From: Todiramphus chloris collaris
Lineage: Eukaryota; Chordata; Aves; Coraciiformes; Alcedinidae
Assembly: GCA_025345505.1 (NCBI GenBank)
Contig: JANVCC010000152.1
Span: forward strand, 3,171,318 to 3,235,317
Length of the DNA: 64,000 nucleotides
Reading direction: 5' to 3'
Shown here: positions 37,083 through 48,063 of the stretch, in pieces
How the letters are laid out: each line of letters opens with the position of its first letter
How positions within the stretch are numbered: the stretch's first letter is position 1
The notes under the pieces: generated by a model
Databases searched by the model: none
What the model saw: the letters and a program-made list of their open reading frames with translations, nothing else
Told to the model about the DNA's origin: nothing
Made by a program: the position numbers and the translations under genes

Positions 37083-37690
37083 CTCATGGAGTCACTTAGG
37101 TTGGAAGAAACCTTTAGAGGCCATCGAGTCCAACAGGTATAACTTCAAACTTTGAATAGGTTACTTAGGGTCTTCCCCAGCTGAGCTTTGAAAATCACTA
37201 AATGGAGATCCTGCAGCCTCTCTGGACAACCTGTTTCAATGCTTGACAAGTTTCACTGTGAATTGATATTTTTTTTAATGCCTAGGTGGTATTTTTCTTG
37301 CTGCAGCTTTTGACTCTTGCCTCTTCTTTCACTGGGAATCTCTGGGAAGTGTCTGGCTATGTCATAACTTCTCCATGAGGCAGCTGAAGACAGCACTTAG
37401 GTATCTATCTAGCCTCTTCAGGCTGAACAAATACAGATTGCTCAGTTTCTTCCTGTGTATCTTATACTCTACCCACAGGATTTGTTCTCCACTGGACTTG
37501 CTGCAATTTATCACTTTTTTTCTTTGATAACAGGGAGTTAAAAAATGGGTTCAGTCTCTGAACATGACTTCAGAAATGCTAAAGAGATGAGAATAATCAC
37601 TCCTCTTGACCTGCTGGCTATGATCATGCTAATGAAGCCCAGAGTGCTGCTTTGCTGCAAGGGCACACTTCTGGCTTCTTCAATTATGTG
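37083..37690 (-). mobile_element. Old CR1 LINE fragment, minus strand
   Basis: It opens on the + strand with TCATGGAGTCACTTAGGTTG, then AAACCTTTAGAGGCCATCGA and GTCCAAC, a CR1 3' end. It continues through CTGCAGCCTCTCTGGACAAC, CTCTTCAGGCTGAACAAATA and GGCTATGATCATGCTAATGA to TTTGCTGCAAGGGCACAC. It is clearly more diverged than the copies at 24641 and 44756 and keeps no open frame of note. The distal boundary is uncertain by about 30 bases. Confidence 0.82.
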
Positions 37691-38454
37691 TTGAGTGTGA
37701 ATTTAACTCCGTATTTTTTTATTATTGACTTAATTAGGAAAATGGCTCACTTCTTAATTCCTGTCATCCAAAGTAGTAATTGTCTGACACAGCTGTCTTT
37801 AAAAAAACAACAAAACAAAACAGGTTATCATATCAAGCTGAGTGAATGTTACTTGTCGTAATGTTTTGCATGTACAAACATGTACATTCTAAGTATAAGT
37901 TCATGAATATGTCTCTTCCTGGCAGACCAATCCCCATACCAATTTACATAATTTCTGAGTATTCATGAGTTCATATAGATAGTTTTTCATAAAATGCTAT
38001 TTACACAAACACTTAACTAAGAACAAGAGATGTGACTCATAGCTAATTAATTCCTCATGGAGATTCAACAGTATGAAAGATAAACAGTGCTGAAATAACA
38101 TTATTTCTGGTTTAGATTATCCCTAAATATGGCTTTTTGGGACTGAGAACTCCATGATAACACTCCAAGGAAATGCCATCTACTTGTAGGACAGTACATA
38201 CAGAGAGGAAGGGAACACAGCATTGTGGTGAACGCAGAATCTGTGCTACCTGTATCCTGGAGACATAACCACTGACAAGTTTTGTAACACAGAAGACTCT
38301 TATGGAGGATGGGAAGGAAGACTAAGAAGACATATGGTAACATTTCCTGAGGTATGATTGCACTTGAGGAGCAGAATGAGGAAAGCAAAACTTGTTTACA
38401 GACAGTGGTTAGGAAACTGCAGGCAGAACTTTAAATATAAAACAGGGAATTGTG

Positions 38455-38592
38455 CATTGTGAAGGCTTTGCAATGTAGCTTTGATTTGACATGGCAGAGA
38501 AGAGGCAGCTGTGAGAGGGATTTAGTAAGAGATGTGTCCCTGGCCAAAATAGAAATAAGTTCTGTGGCAAGGTCAGGATGGGGAGATCAAGG
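38455..38592 (+). mobile_element. L2-like LINE 3'-region relic
   Basis: GTGAAGGCTTTGCAATGTAG, CTTTGATTTGACATGGCAGA, GAAGAGGCAGCTGTGAGAGG, GATTTAGTAAGAGATGTGTC tracks the conserved L2-type order (GAAGGCCTTGTAGGTG, TTTGAATTTGATGCGATAGA, GAAGGGGAAGCCAGTGGAGG, GATTTAAAGAG). It would be a more distal part of the same kind of element as 21700-21965. It is ancient and non-coding, with approximate ends. Confidence 0.55.
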
Positions 38593-40814
38593 CAAGGTAT
38601 AACCTCTTATACTTGAACTAAAGTCTGTATCAAAAGTTGACTGATAAAAACTTGGATTTCAACATATGTAAGCTACCTGCAGATGTTGTGGAGCTGGGAA
38701 CTGAACAGCTGAAGGATTAGTCAGAGAGAAGCTATTTGCATCTGGTGCCAGAGCAGGCTCCCCAAGCTTAGCTGCAGCCCATTGTGTAGGTGCTCCAAAA
38801 AATTCAAGAGCAGGAGGTACTGCTATGGACATTACTCTACAGTGCAATATTGAATTTTGCCATACCCAGAGGCCAAATCTGCACCTAGGCTGCACCATTT
38901 GTGAAATGATTTTCACTTAACGCTGAGGAGAATCAAACTTATGAGGTGTTTCAAGATGAGAGTATACAATATGGGGAACATTAAAAAAAACCAAAAACAA
39001 AACAATTTAAACTGATAATTTTTTTAAAGAAAATAGAGGTAGAACAAACTTGTACCAAGTGTTTGCATTAGAAAAGAAGAAAGAGAAAAAAAAATGCACT
39101 CCACCCTCCAAAAGGAAAAATGAAGTAGATTTTATTTGAAAATTTTGACTAAATTGGAATTGGACCAAAAGTAAATAGCTACTGAAAAGAGTAGGGAGTT
39201 CTGATAAATTGGTTACAACAAATAAAGGAACTTGAGAGAGCAGTCATTTTAAAAGTCATAAAAGAAAAAGAAAAGGAGAAATCGTAAGATTTAATAACCC
39301 CTTAAATGAATGGCATAAAGCCTTCTTGGAATGCAAAAGACCTGAATGACCCTATTAAGAACAAGCAAACCCAGGAATTTATGTGAACCAACAGAAACTG
39401 GATGGAGCTGCATTATAAGAAATACACCAAGAAACCAGAGGTTGTTAAATTAAAATTGGGATGGAAAATTCACTTACTGCACAGTTTTTCAAATAAAAGA
39501 CAAAATCTAAAGCAGACAGCAATTTTAATGGGGAAAATATTTATTTTATGTTATAGGATATGCCAGAGATCCCAGAATATGCAAGGTCAGAAAGTAGTAA
39601 CTGGAATGATACATACTAAAAGCAGTATTTCTGGAACAAATCCCTCAAGAAATTACTTGAATGGATTTTGCCCAGATTCTGGAAAAAACTTATGAAATAG
39701 TTGTTTCAGAAACATTGCTATGCAGCTGTGGTGGCTTAGACTTGTTCTGTACTTCTCCTTCTGTCCTAATTTAGTCAAAACTCTCACTAAATTTGAAGAC
39801 TGATAGGATTACTCGAAGACTAACCCACTTACTCTAGTCCATGATTGAGTAGTTTTTTCTTGCTTGCTTTCTCACCTTTATACGGCTTACAGAATAAGAA
39901 CATTCCTGGATGAGTTTTAAAATAGATTTCTTAACTGAAGAAACTAACTGTTTATTCACTAAAAAACTGATAGAATGGAAGGGTTTTGGTATCTTTGGCA
40001 ACTGAAGATGAACATTACTGAAGTTCCTTGGTTTTGTTGAAGTTTAGAGGCCTCCATACAGTATGGCACTAAAACTATCCGACTTGTGTGATGGATTTGC
40101 AATCTGAGGCATTCAAAATACCAGGATCATTGTGTAATATAGAGGCTGGTGACTAGACTGGATCAAGCAATTCTATTCAGTGCCATCAGTGTGAATCTAA
40201 GAAACAGAAAATGTAACTGTAAGAAGGATTTGGAGTGAGAGTAGGTGAAAACAAAACTACTACTAATAATTTCAACTGAAAAATAAAGATGGAGAGATAT
40301 TAAAATGCTGAATTGTTTCATTTTGACATTTTAAAGTGCCTAATATTAAGTGAAATCATGTATCATGGAAACATGTGAATGTTACATTTAATATTTCTTA
40401 GAGAAAATGGTGTTAAAACAGTATTTTTTGTGTCTTAAAAGATTAAATGCTTTTTAAAGTATAAAAAAAATGGAAACAAAAGGATTGACATTAACACATA
40501 CAAGTAATTTTACTTTTAAGCAAATTTCTCTTTTAATTGAAAAATCCTGAAAAATTTCTCTCTACTTGAAGTAGGTATTTTTGTTTCCTTTGCATTTTCT
40601 TCCCTATTGCTATGCTGACATCAATATTCAATTTTTATTATGAGGTAGAACATAAAAAAAGTTAAATGTTGAATTTAAAAGCTTGTCAGCATGTCAGGTT
40701 CAACAATCCACTTACTGGAGAGTTCCATCACATCTGCAAACTCTAAATGTTACTGAAGTGAAGGATAAGAAATGTGTGAAGAAAATGACTGTCTTTTAGA
40801 GAGGATGTACCACC

Positions 40815-40915
40815 TTACAGACAGGAAAAGTGAGACACAAAATATCCCAAACTTGACTAATCAGTCAGTCAGGAGCTGCTCAGTAGGTCATAGTGTCTAG
40901 AGCAGAAAAAAGCAG
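40815..40915 (-). mobile_element. Possible MIR-like relic
   Basis: CTTACAGACAGGAAAAGTGA, GACACAAAAT, then CAAACTTGACTAATCAGTCA, CAGGAGCTGCTCAGTAGGTC resembles the MIR core read from the minus strand (TTTTACAGATGAGGAAACTG, GGCACAGAG, then a CTTGCCCAAGGTCACACAG block). It is degraded, and chance resemblance is possible. Confidence 0.42.
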
Positions 40916-41708
40916 ACTTATTTTTAGTTATGCATTGGCTGAAAGATTCTTAGCATATTTACAGAATGACAATGGCATTTATTGATCTGCTAGAAAGGAA
41001 AATCATTTGTCTTCCTAAAACATCTCCAATTAACAGAGGTGATTTGGGGGTTAGAAATTGTCCAGAGAAATAGATTTTTTTTCTCTTTCTTTCGAAACAA
41101 TTCACCCAGAATAATGTCATGAAGAATGATTGTAGGGCTTGTCCTTTCCTCAGAGACCCATAACCTTTGTGTTACGCCTCCCTAGGAGGATACGTCATTG
41201 AGCTTTGAATGCAGTGCACAGTGCTGTAAAGAAGCACATATACCCTGAGCCTTAGCAAAGCTAAATGGCATTAAGGAAGCACATAGTAATATATGTATCT
41301 GGTTTTCTCCAGGTTTTCAGGTGCTCCTGTGCCATTCTGGATGGGAGCTTGAATAGTCCAGAAGGCTGTGTTTAACTGCATGGGCAGGAGTGCTTCCTCC
41401 TTATGGGTCTGCACAAGCCTTGACTTGGCACCAAGGGAGATATGCCTCAGGGCCTATAAAATGCTGAGAGTCCAGGAGCATGCCAGAAGGCAATCGCTAT
41501 TTACTGTCTCTTCCAATACAAGAATTAAAAGGGTTTAAATGGAGCTATCAGGTGTCATATCTGGAATATCAGAACAATGTGATACTTCACATAACTTCTG
41601 AAGCTCAATATTCTGCATAGTAAAAATGTGTATGAGTTAAAATTGAATTGACCAAATACATGGAAGGAAATTCACAGGAAAAAAACAAAACAAAACAAAA
41701 CAACAACG

Positions 41709-41820
41709 GAAAAGAAAAGAAAAGAAAAGAAAAGAAAAGAAAAGAAAAGAAAAGANNNNNNNNNNAAAAGAAAAGAAAAGAAAAGAAAAGAAAAGAAAAG
41801 AAAAGAAAAGAAGAAAAGAA
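41709..41820. repeat. (AAAAG)n microsatellite with assembly gap
   Basis: A perfect AAAAG array lies on both sides of ten N, preceded by an AAAAC-rich lead-in (41678-41700). The two flanks are in the same repeat, so the assembler could not close it. The 170-, 104- and 75-codon open frames that cross it exist only because AAAAG has no stop codon in several frames. Confidence 0.95.
41756..41765. other. Assembly gap (10 N)
   Basis: Ten unknown bases inside the AAAAG array. Ten is a conventional placeholder, so the true length is unknown. Confidence 0.97.
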
Positions 41821-43645
41821 CAATAACAACAAACACCAACCCAACCAAAAAAAAAAACGCACCAGAAAAAAATAAAACAGAAAAGACACAAAAGAGGCTG
41901 CCAAGAGGTGAAGATTTCTACAGGCTTGTAAACACTGCAGAAATATCTCATATTCTTCTATACTGTCCACTACTGGAGACAGGTGTTGGGCTCTACCAGG
42001 ATTTACAGATGTTCTTATAGCTTTATGATCTTTGCTAATGGAAAGAATCAGACACTGACAACAAAATAGATCATAAGAATAGAGACATGATAAAGAAATA
42101 AATACCATCCAAAGCAAATTCAGAATGAATGAGAAATATTTTTCTCATGGACAGATTATGCATTCATTTTCAAAATAAGCTATTGAGACAATGAATTTCA
42201 CACATTTCAAAAACAGTTTGGAGTTATACTCGGATAACAAGAATAAGCAGAAGAAAAAAAATCTGTTTAATCTTGTTATTCAGTGTTTAAAACAACCAAA
42301 AGCTGTTAGCATATGATGGAAATATGGGCCAGATTATCCCATCTTTTATAGTGAAGGTTGTTTAAAGCTTCCTCTGAATGTTCTGGTATTGTCCTGCTCT
42401 GGTTAGAAACTGGGAATGGGAGTTGCTGGTTCAGTATGGTGATGATCCCATAGGCACGTCTGTGACAGTGCGTGCCTGAAAAAATTAAATGGAAATGAAC
42501 AGAAACAAAAAGGAGCAGAAAGGGTGAGCTGAGCTCAAAACATTGCATAAAAATTTAAAAAGCACTAGTATTTGATGGAGTTTTCAACTATGTCTGTAGT
42601 CTACATAAGGCTTACCCGTTAAATGAAACACTGAGAACTCAAAACTCTTATTCCAGCGTTCCTTCACATATTAGGTCACTTAAAATGACCCTTCTTACAG
42701 GAAAGGATCGTAATTTTTGATCATTCAACATTTTTGGCAAAAGTATCATCAAAAAATTCTTGTCTCTCTTTAGTGAGAGACAGTGCTTGTTTTTCTCAGA
42801 GATCCCCACCCTTTCAGGAGGTCTTATAAATTAAAATATCTAACCTTTGCAGTGTCTGTCTGCTCATGTAAGGTACTAATAGAAATATTATCACAGTATT
42901 TTCAGATTTTGAATAGAAGCTCCACATCCATCACTCCTCCTAGTGTCAAAAGAAACTTCCCATGGCTAAGCTAGATACCTTCCCAAACTCCTGGAAATAT
43001 AGGAAGCATCTTGGTGCTGTAATCTTTCTTCTGTACAGACAGCCCTCCAGTCTCTATTACACTACCTCCAGGTTAAATCGCACTGGGAGAATGCAGATTA
43101 CCAATGGTGTAGGATAAGGGAGGCAGATGAGGCCCTTTGGTTGAGCCTTCACCTAACTGTTGCAGCCTTTTTTTTTTGTGTACACAAGGAAAATAGAGGT
43201 TTTCATTAAAAAATACCAACAACTTTCAAAACAGCCTAAGCATGAAAATAAAGAACAGGATTGTTAATGAAACATTCCAGATCTCTCCTGTCCTCCATGT
43301 TTCATCCAAAAGGAATGTGAAACTGTCCATATCAAGTTGGATTAAATGTCCATCCTATAAGCTTAAGTGACCTGTACTGGGTTTCTAGAAAGAGTATAGG
43401 AGTAAGGCCAGCATACAGTAGTATTGACACACTGCAATTTTTGGTGGATACGTATTCCTTATTTTAAAGAAATCTTATCTTCCTTTTTTATGAACAAAGG
43501 CTTTCATAGAAAAAGAATACAAAAACATAGTTAAATTGAATAAAGGCATTTGCATAAGACATATCTGTTGCTAAATATATGACCTACTCTTTTTTAGACA
43601 TTATTCTTAGTGAATCCCTCTTTTTCCTTTTAATGTTTTCTTTCC

Positions 43646-43661
43646 TTTTTTTTTTTTTTTT
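43646..43661. repeat. Poly-T run (16)
   Basis: Sixteen T within a wider T/C-rich patch beginning near 43617. No retrotransposon is recognised beside it. Confidence 0.85.
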
Positions 43662-44755
43662 AATTTTGGAACTGACCCAGTTTTTAAATCCCTGACAAAG
43701 ATCTGATGGTTTGTAAAAGAATCCATGCAGTGTGTTATAAATCGATTCAGGCCCTCTGTAGCTGATGAGGATAGATAGTGCTACATCAGTATCATCTCAC
43801 CATTGAGGTAGTTAAACAGATACAGACCTTTCTAAATCATATTTTTTCATGTGTTAGCAATGAAATAAGAAGTCTGAGCTTTTGATGATGGTTGATGCTC
43901 TGTCATCTTATACCCATTCATCCCACATTAAAAGCTTGAGGTCTAAGCTCTGCAATGTGCTGTTGAGGAATTTAAGTGTATCCCTATTCAACAAAGCATT
44001 GAATCACATATTTATGTATTTGTGAGGTCAAAAGAGGGTAAGTACATGCTTAAATATTTGGTTCATAGAGATGCATAAACATAAATTTTGTATTCTTTTT
44101 CTATGAAAGCCTTTGTTCATAAAATTAGAAACTGCCCAATTGGATGTGAATGAAACTATAGGAGAAACATGAAGCATAGAAAACCATCTTTACACATACT
44201 GCTCCCTCCTGTGGGCATGAATATGCACCAGTTCAACAGTTCTTGTGTGTGGGCATTGGTGAAATTAACTTTGAGAATCAAAACCAGCAATGAAAGGCTT
44301 CAGAAGTCCTAACAAATCCCATTTTGCTGTTTTTAGAGACATGTTTTAAGTTTCCATTTTAAAATGTGTTAAGGCAACAAAATCAAAACACTAATGTTTT
44401 GATTAAGTCCAAAAGATTTTCTGAAATATTGTGTCACATAAAATTTTGAATTTTTTATTTAAATCTGGTTTTGAATAAAAAAAAAATTCAATCTGCAGAA
44501 GAAAGAATCCCAAATCCCTGTTAATTTCTATTAAAGATGGCAGATCATGGGATAAAGGTGAAAGATTTTTTTTTTAGGAAATTATTAATGTTTGAGAAAG
44601 AAAATATTTTCCCAATTATATTTTTTGCTTCAAACTAGAGGAATTCCAATACCTTCATCTTAAACTTCAATTTATTTAAGTTGTATGAAAGAAATAAATA
44701 TCTCTCTTCTTCCCTAAAAACTCACGATAGGATAAAAAAAATAAGGATATTATTT

Positions 44756-45789
44756 TCCTAGAATCATCAAGGTTGGAAAAAATCTTCAAAATCATCGAGT
44801 CCAATCATTAACCCTACTCTACCAAGTCCACCAATAACCAGTATTCCCAAATGCCACAGCTATATGGCTTTTAAATACATCCAGGGATAGTGACTTCACC
44901 CCCACCCTGGGCAGCCTGTTCCAATGCCTTACAAACATTTCAGTGGAAAAATTTTCATAGTGTCCAGTTTAAACCTGGTGCAGCTTGAGGCCATTTCCTC
45001 TTGTTCTATCACTAGTTACTTGTGAGAAGAGACCAGTGCCTACCTCTTTACAACCTCCTGTAGAGAGTGACAAGGCCTGCCCTCAGCCTCCTTTTCTTCA
45101 GATTGAATAGCCCCAGTTCCCTCAGCTGCTACTCACATGACTTGTTCTCCAGGCCCTTCATCAGCTTAGTTGCTCTTCTCTGGACTGTCTCCAGCACCAC
45201 AATGTCTTTCTTATATTGAGATGCCCAAAATTGAACGCAATTCTTGAGGTGTGGCCTCACCAATGCTGAGTATAGAGGGACAATCACCTCCCTTGTCCTG
45301 CTGGCCAAACCATTGCTAATACAAACCAGGATACCATTGGCTTTCTTGGCCACCTGGGCATACTGCTGGCTCATGTTCAGCCTCTTGCCAATCAGCACCC
45401 CCAGGTCCCTTTCTGCCAGGCCTCTTTCCAGCCACTCATACATGAGCCTGTAGCATTGCCTGGAGTTGTTGTGGCCCAAGTGTGGGACCTGGCACTTGGC
45501 CTTGTTGAAGCCCATATGCTTGGCCTCAGTCCATCAATCCAGCCTGTCCAGGTCCTTATGAAGAGCCTTCCTACTCTCAAGCAGATCAGCACTCCCACAC
45601 CTTCTTGTTGTCTGCAAGCTTACTGAAGATGCATTCTCTCTTCTTATCAAGATAATTGATAAAGATGTTAAACAGAAGTGGTCCCAGTGCTGAGCCCTGA
45701 GGAACTCCACTTGTGACTGGCCACCAGATGGATTGAACTCCATTCACCACCATGCTATGGGCCTGGCTGTCCAGCCAGTGTTTTGCACA
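44756..45789 (-). mobile_element. CR1 LINE, about 1 kb, minus strand
   Basis: It begins on the + strand with TCCTAGAATCATCAAGGTTG and ATCATCGAGTCCAATCATTA (reversed CR1 3' end). It passes through CACCCTGGGCAGCCTGTTCC and the RT C-terminal region, and ends in RT palm sequence near CCAGCCAGTGTTTTGCAC. It is less decayed than 37083-37690 but broken inside. Its 3' UTR resembles that of 55421-55924, which suggests the same or a related subfamily. Confidence 0.94.
45129..45720 (-). pseudogene. Broken CR1 reverse transcriptase
   Basis: Around 45676-45712 one minus frame reads [19 protein letters not shown], the well-kept RT motif preceding the active site. In the same frame at 45601-45621 it reads KLADNKK where active CR1 has KFADDTK, so the second catalytic aspartate is asparagine. 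A frameshift then separates this from 45129-45515, which carries [52 protein letters not shown] and [16 protein letters not shown]. Mutation of the catalytic pair plus the frameshift make the copy inactive. Confidence 0.9.
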
Positions 45790-48042
45790 TTTGTGTTTCC
45801 TTTAACACAAATAAAATCTAAAATAAAAATGATCAATGTCAGAACTGTCAACTTTACAGACTACAATAAAAAAAAAAGTGCATAAAAATCTCAACTTTAT
45901 AAAAAGGAAATAATGGAAAAAGAATCTATACCAAAATTTCCAACCAACTCTAAAATAATAAAGACAGAAAAGTCCCGAAGGGAACAATAGTTGTGTTTGG
46001 CTGTGCTGCTATTTTATAGATCAAGGGAAAGAAAATATCTCCCTTATAGCCCTTTTAATCCAAAAGATTAGACAAAGGGGAAGATATGAAACCCAATCCC
46101 ACACAAGGAAGGAAATACTGATTGCTAATTGTGTATTTTATTAATGTGGTTATTAGGTATATGTATTGTATTATTGGCTCAAATAACCTATCAAGTCCTG
46201 TCTATGTTACAGTTTGCACAGTCTGATCTTGATTAAAGGCAAGATGCTATACAAGACTATAAAAAAGCTGATATGTTTGCAGTACAATGGTTAAAATTTT
46301 TGTTCTAATAAATCCCTCTGAGCTTCCTCCATTTTTTACTTTTTTCAGCCAGTCATGTCCACCAAGTGGAACACTTATTTAAATACTTCCCATAAAAATT
46401 CACAGTGAAGTGAACTGGAGAAAAATAATAAATGATTATCACACACTGTCTACATAAACCTTCATTTCTGATAGGACTACTGGGAGGGCTAATCATAATT
46501 ATGAGTCACATGGCTTACTGGGTGCAGCTGGTTCAGAAACATGCTACATAAAAATAAAGAACAGAAAGCCAACCCTTACTTCACACAACAGTTTTTCTTA
46601 TAAGCACCTTTGCATTAAAAAATGGTTTTAAAATGGATATTTTCATTTAATCTGAGAGCTGGGAAAGCATTTTCCTTATTTCCAAGGTTGATGATTTTCA
46701 CACCTAATCCTAGAAGCCTACATGAAAGTGTAATTTTTTCAGAAAAGATCCTCATGATCATGTGCTTTCTGTGGCCCGGCTTTCTCATAAAGCGACTATT
46801 TGCTTACTTTGTATCTTCTGTGAAGAAAATCATAATAGGGCAGAGAGGACACACAACAGGGGACACAGGATGAACTACGGTGACAAGAGGCATTGAGCTC
46901 GGCCATTTGTTTTATAGACCCTAGAAAAGATTGTGACAGGTGGCTGGAGGAGCAAGACCCTGTGGGACTCATTCAGAGAAAAAGCGCCCTGACAAGATGT
47001 ACGAAGATGAATCAGAAATAAAATTTTTGATAAAATCCTTTATTCCACTCAATTCAGCATATTAAAGACAGGTTTTACTTCCTAATCTTCTGAGTTCATA
47101 TTCATAGACATACGTGAGTTCTAGTGATGGAAAATTCAGACTGAGGAGGTAATTTGAGTAGAGACAAGACAGCTTCAGATTCACTAAAAAATAAAAAATA
47201 ATCCAAAGAAAAAGGAAGAACCAACTCATTCTGAGGCAACTCATCTGAGGCACCTCAGATTGTACCTGTGCATTTTAGAAAATAAAAGCTGAGCCTAATC
47301 ACATTTGGAAGAAGACTTTCAGACCAAATTCAGGAGCCTGAAGTTAGACTTCCTTAGAATCATTTATAGATCTTCATGTCCACTACTCACACTAATGCAA
47401 GGTAACTCTGTTCAAACATGTCTACCCTATATGGCATTGCAATCACCTGTTATTGCACTATAGTGCCCCAAGTGATTTTTTGTAGTATTTTCTTTCTGCC
47501 AGAGCATGTTATGACTATTAATTCTGACACTTGGAGATCATCTCCCATCATCTCTAGAAAGCATCATGAAACAGGGCTATAAAAAGCACTAATTAATAAT
47601 CCCTAGTCTTGTTTCATTCTTGGCACTAATCTTCCCTAATTCTTATCTTTGTTTCCACCATGACACTTTGGAGGGAAATTAAATCCTATTGTTTTATCTG
47701 TCTAAGGGATAATATTGCAGTGGAGTATATGACACAATGCATAGCATTTACAATCTATTAAACACTGGAGTAAATTTCACCTCAACCTAATGTTACATTG
47801 AAATTACATTGTTGCTAGAGATCAGACTGAACCAGAACCCCAAATCTCTAAAGCTGCAAGTTTTAGAGGGTTATAATTGAAATGTGTATAATTCAGGTTA
47901 GAGATCACATCAAGCTCAGAAATCATGAAAATAACTAATCTCAGACATTATTTTGGGGTTAAAAATTGTGTCAGTAGGCTGTAAGATTTTGACACAGCAA
48001 ATTCTTTATTTATTCAGTGACAGAACAAAAAAACAATCCAAA

Positions 48043-48063
48043 CCAAAACAAAACAAAACAAAA
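48043..48063. repeat. (AAAAC)n microsatellite
   Basis: About four AAAAC units after an A/C-rich lead-in. Confidence 0.85.

Larger units (their letters stand above)
37691..44755. other. Long non-coding stretch
   Basis: About 7 kb without a recognised gene. It holds an L2-like relic at 38455, an unexplained 85-codon minus frame at 38659-38916, a MIR-like patch at 40815 and the AAAAG microsatellite with a gap at 41709. Unique AT-rich sequence makes up the rest. Confidence 0.5.

Noticed and set aside
41605..42117. 170-codon minus frame rich in F, L and S
   Set aside because: It crosses the AAAAG microsatellite and the N gap. The repeat lacks stop codons in this frame, so the frame is an artefact.
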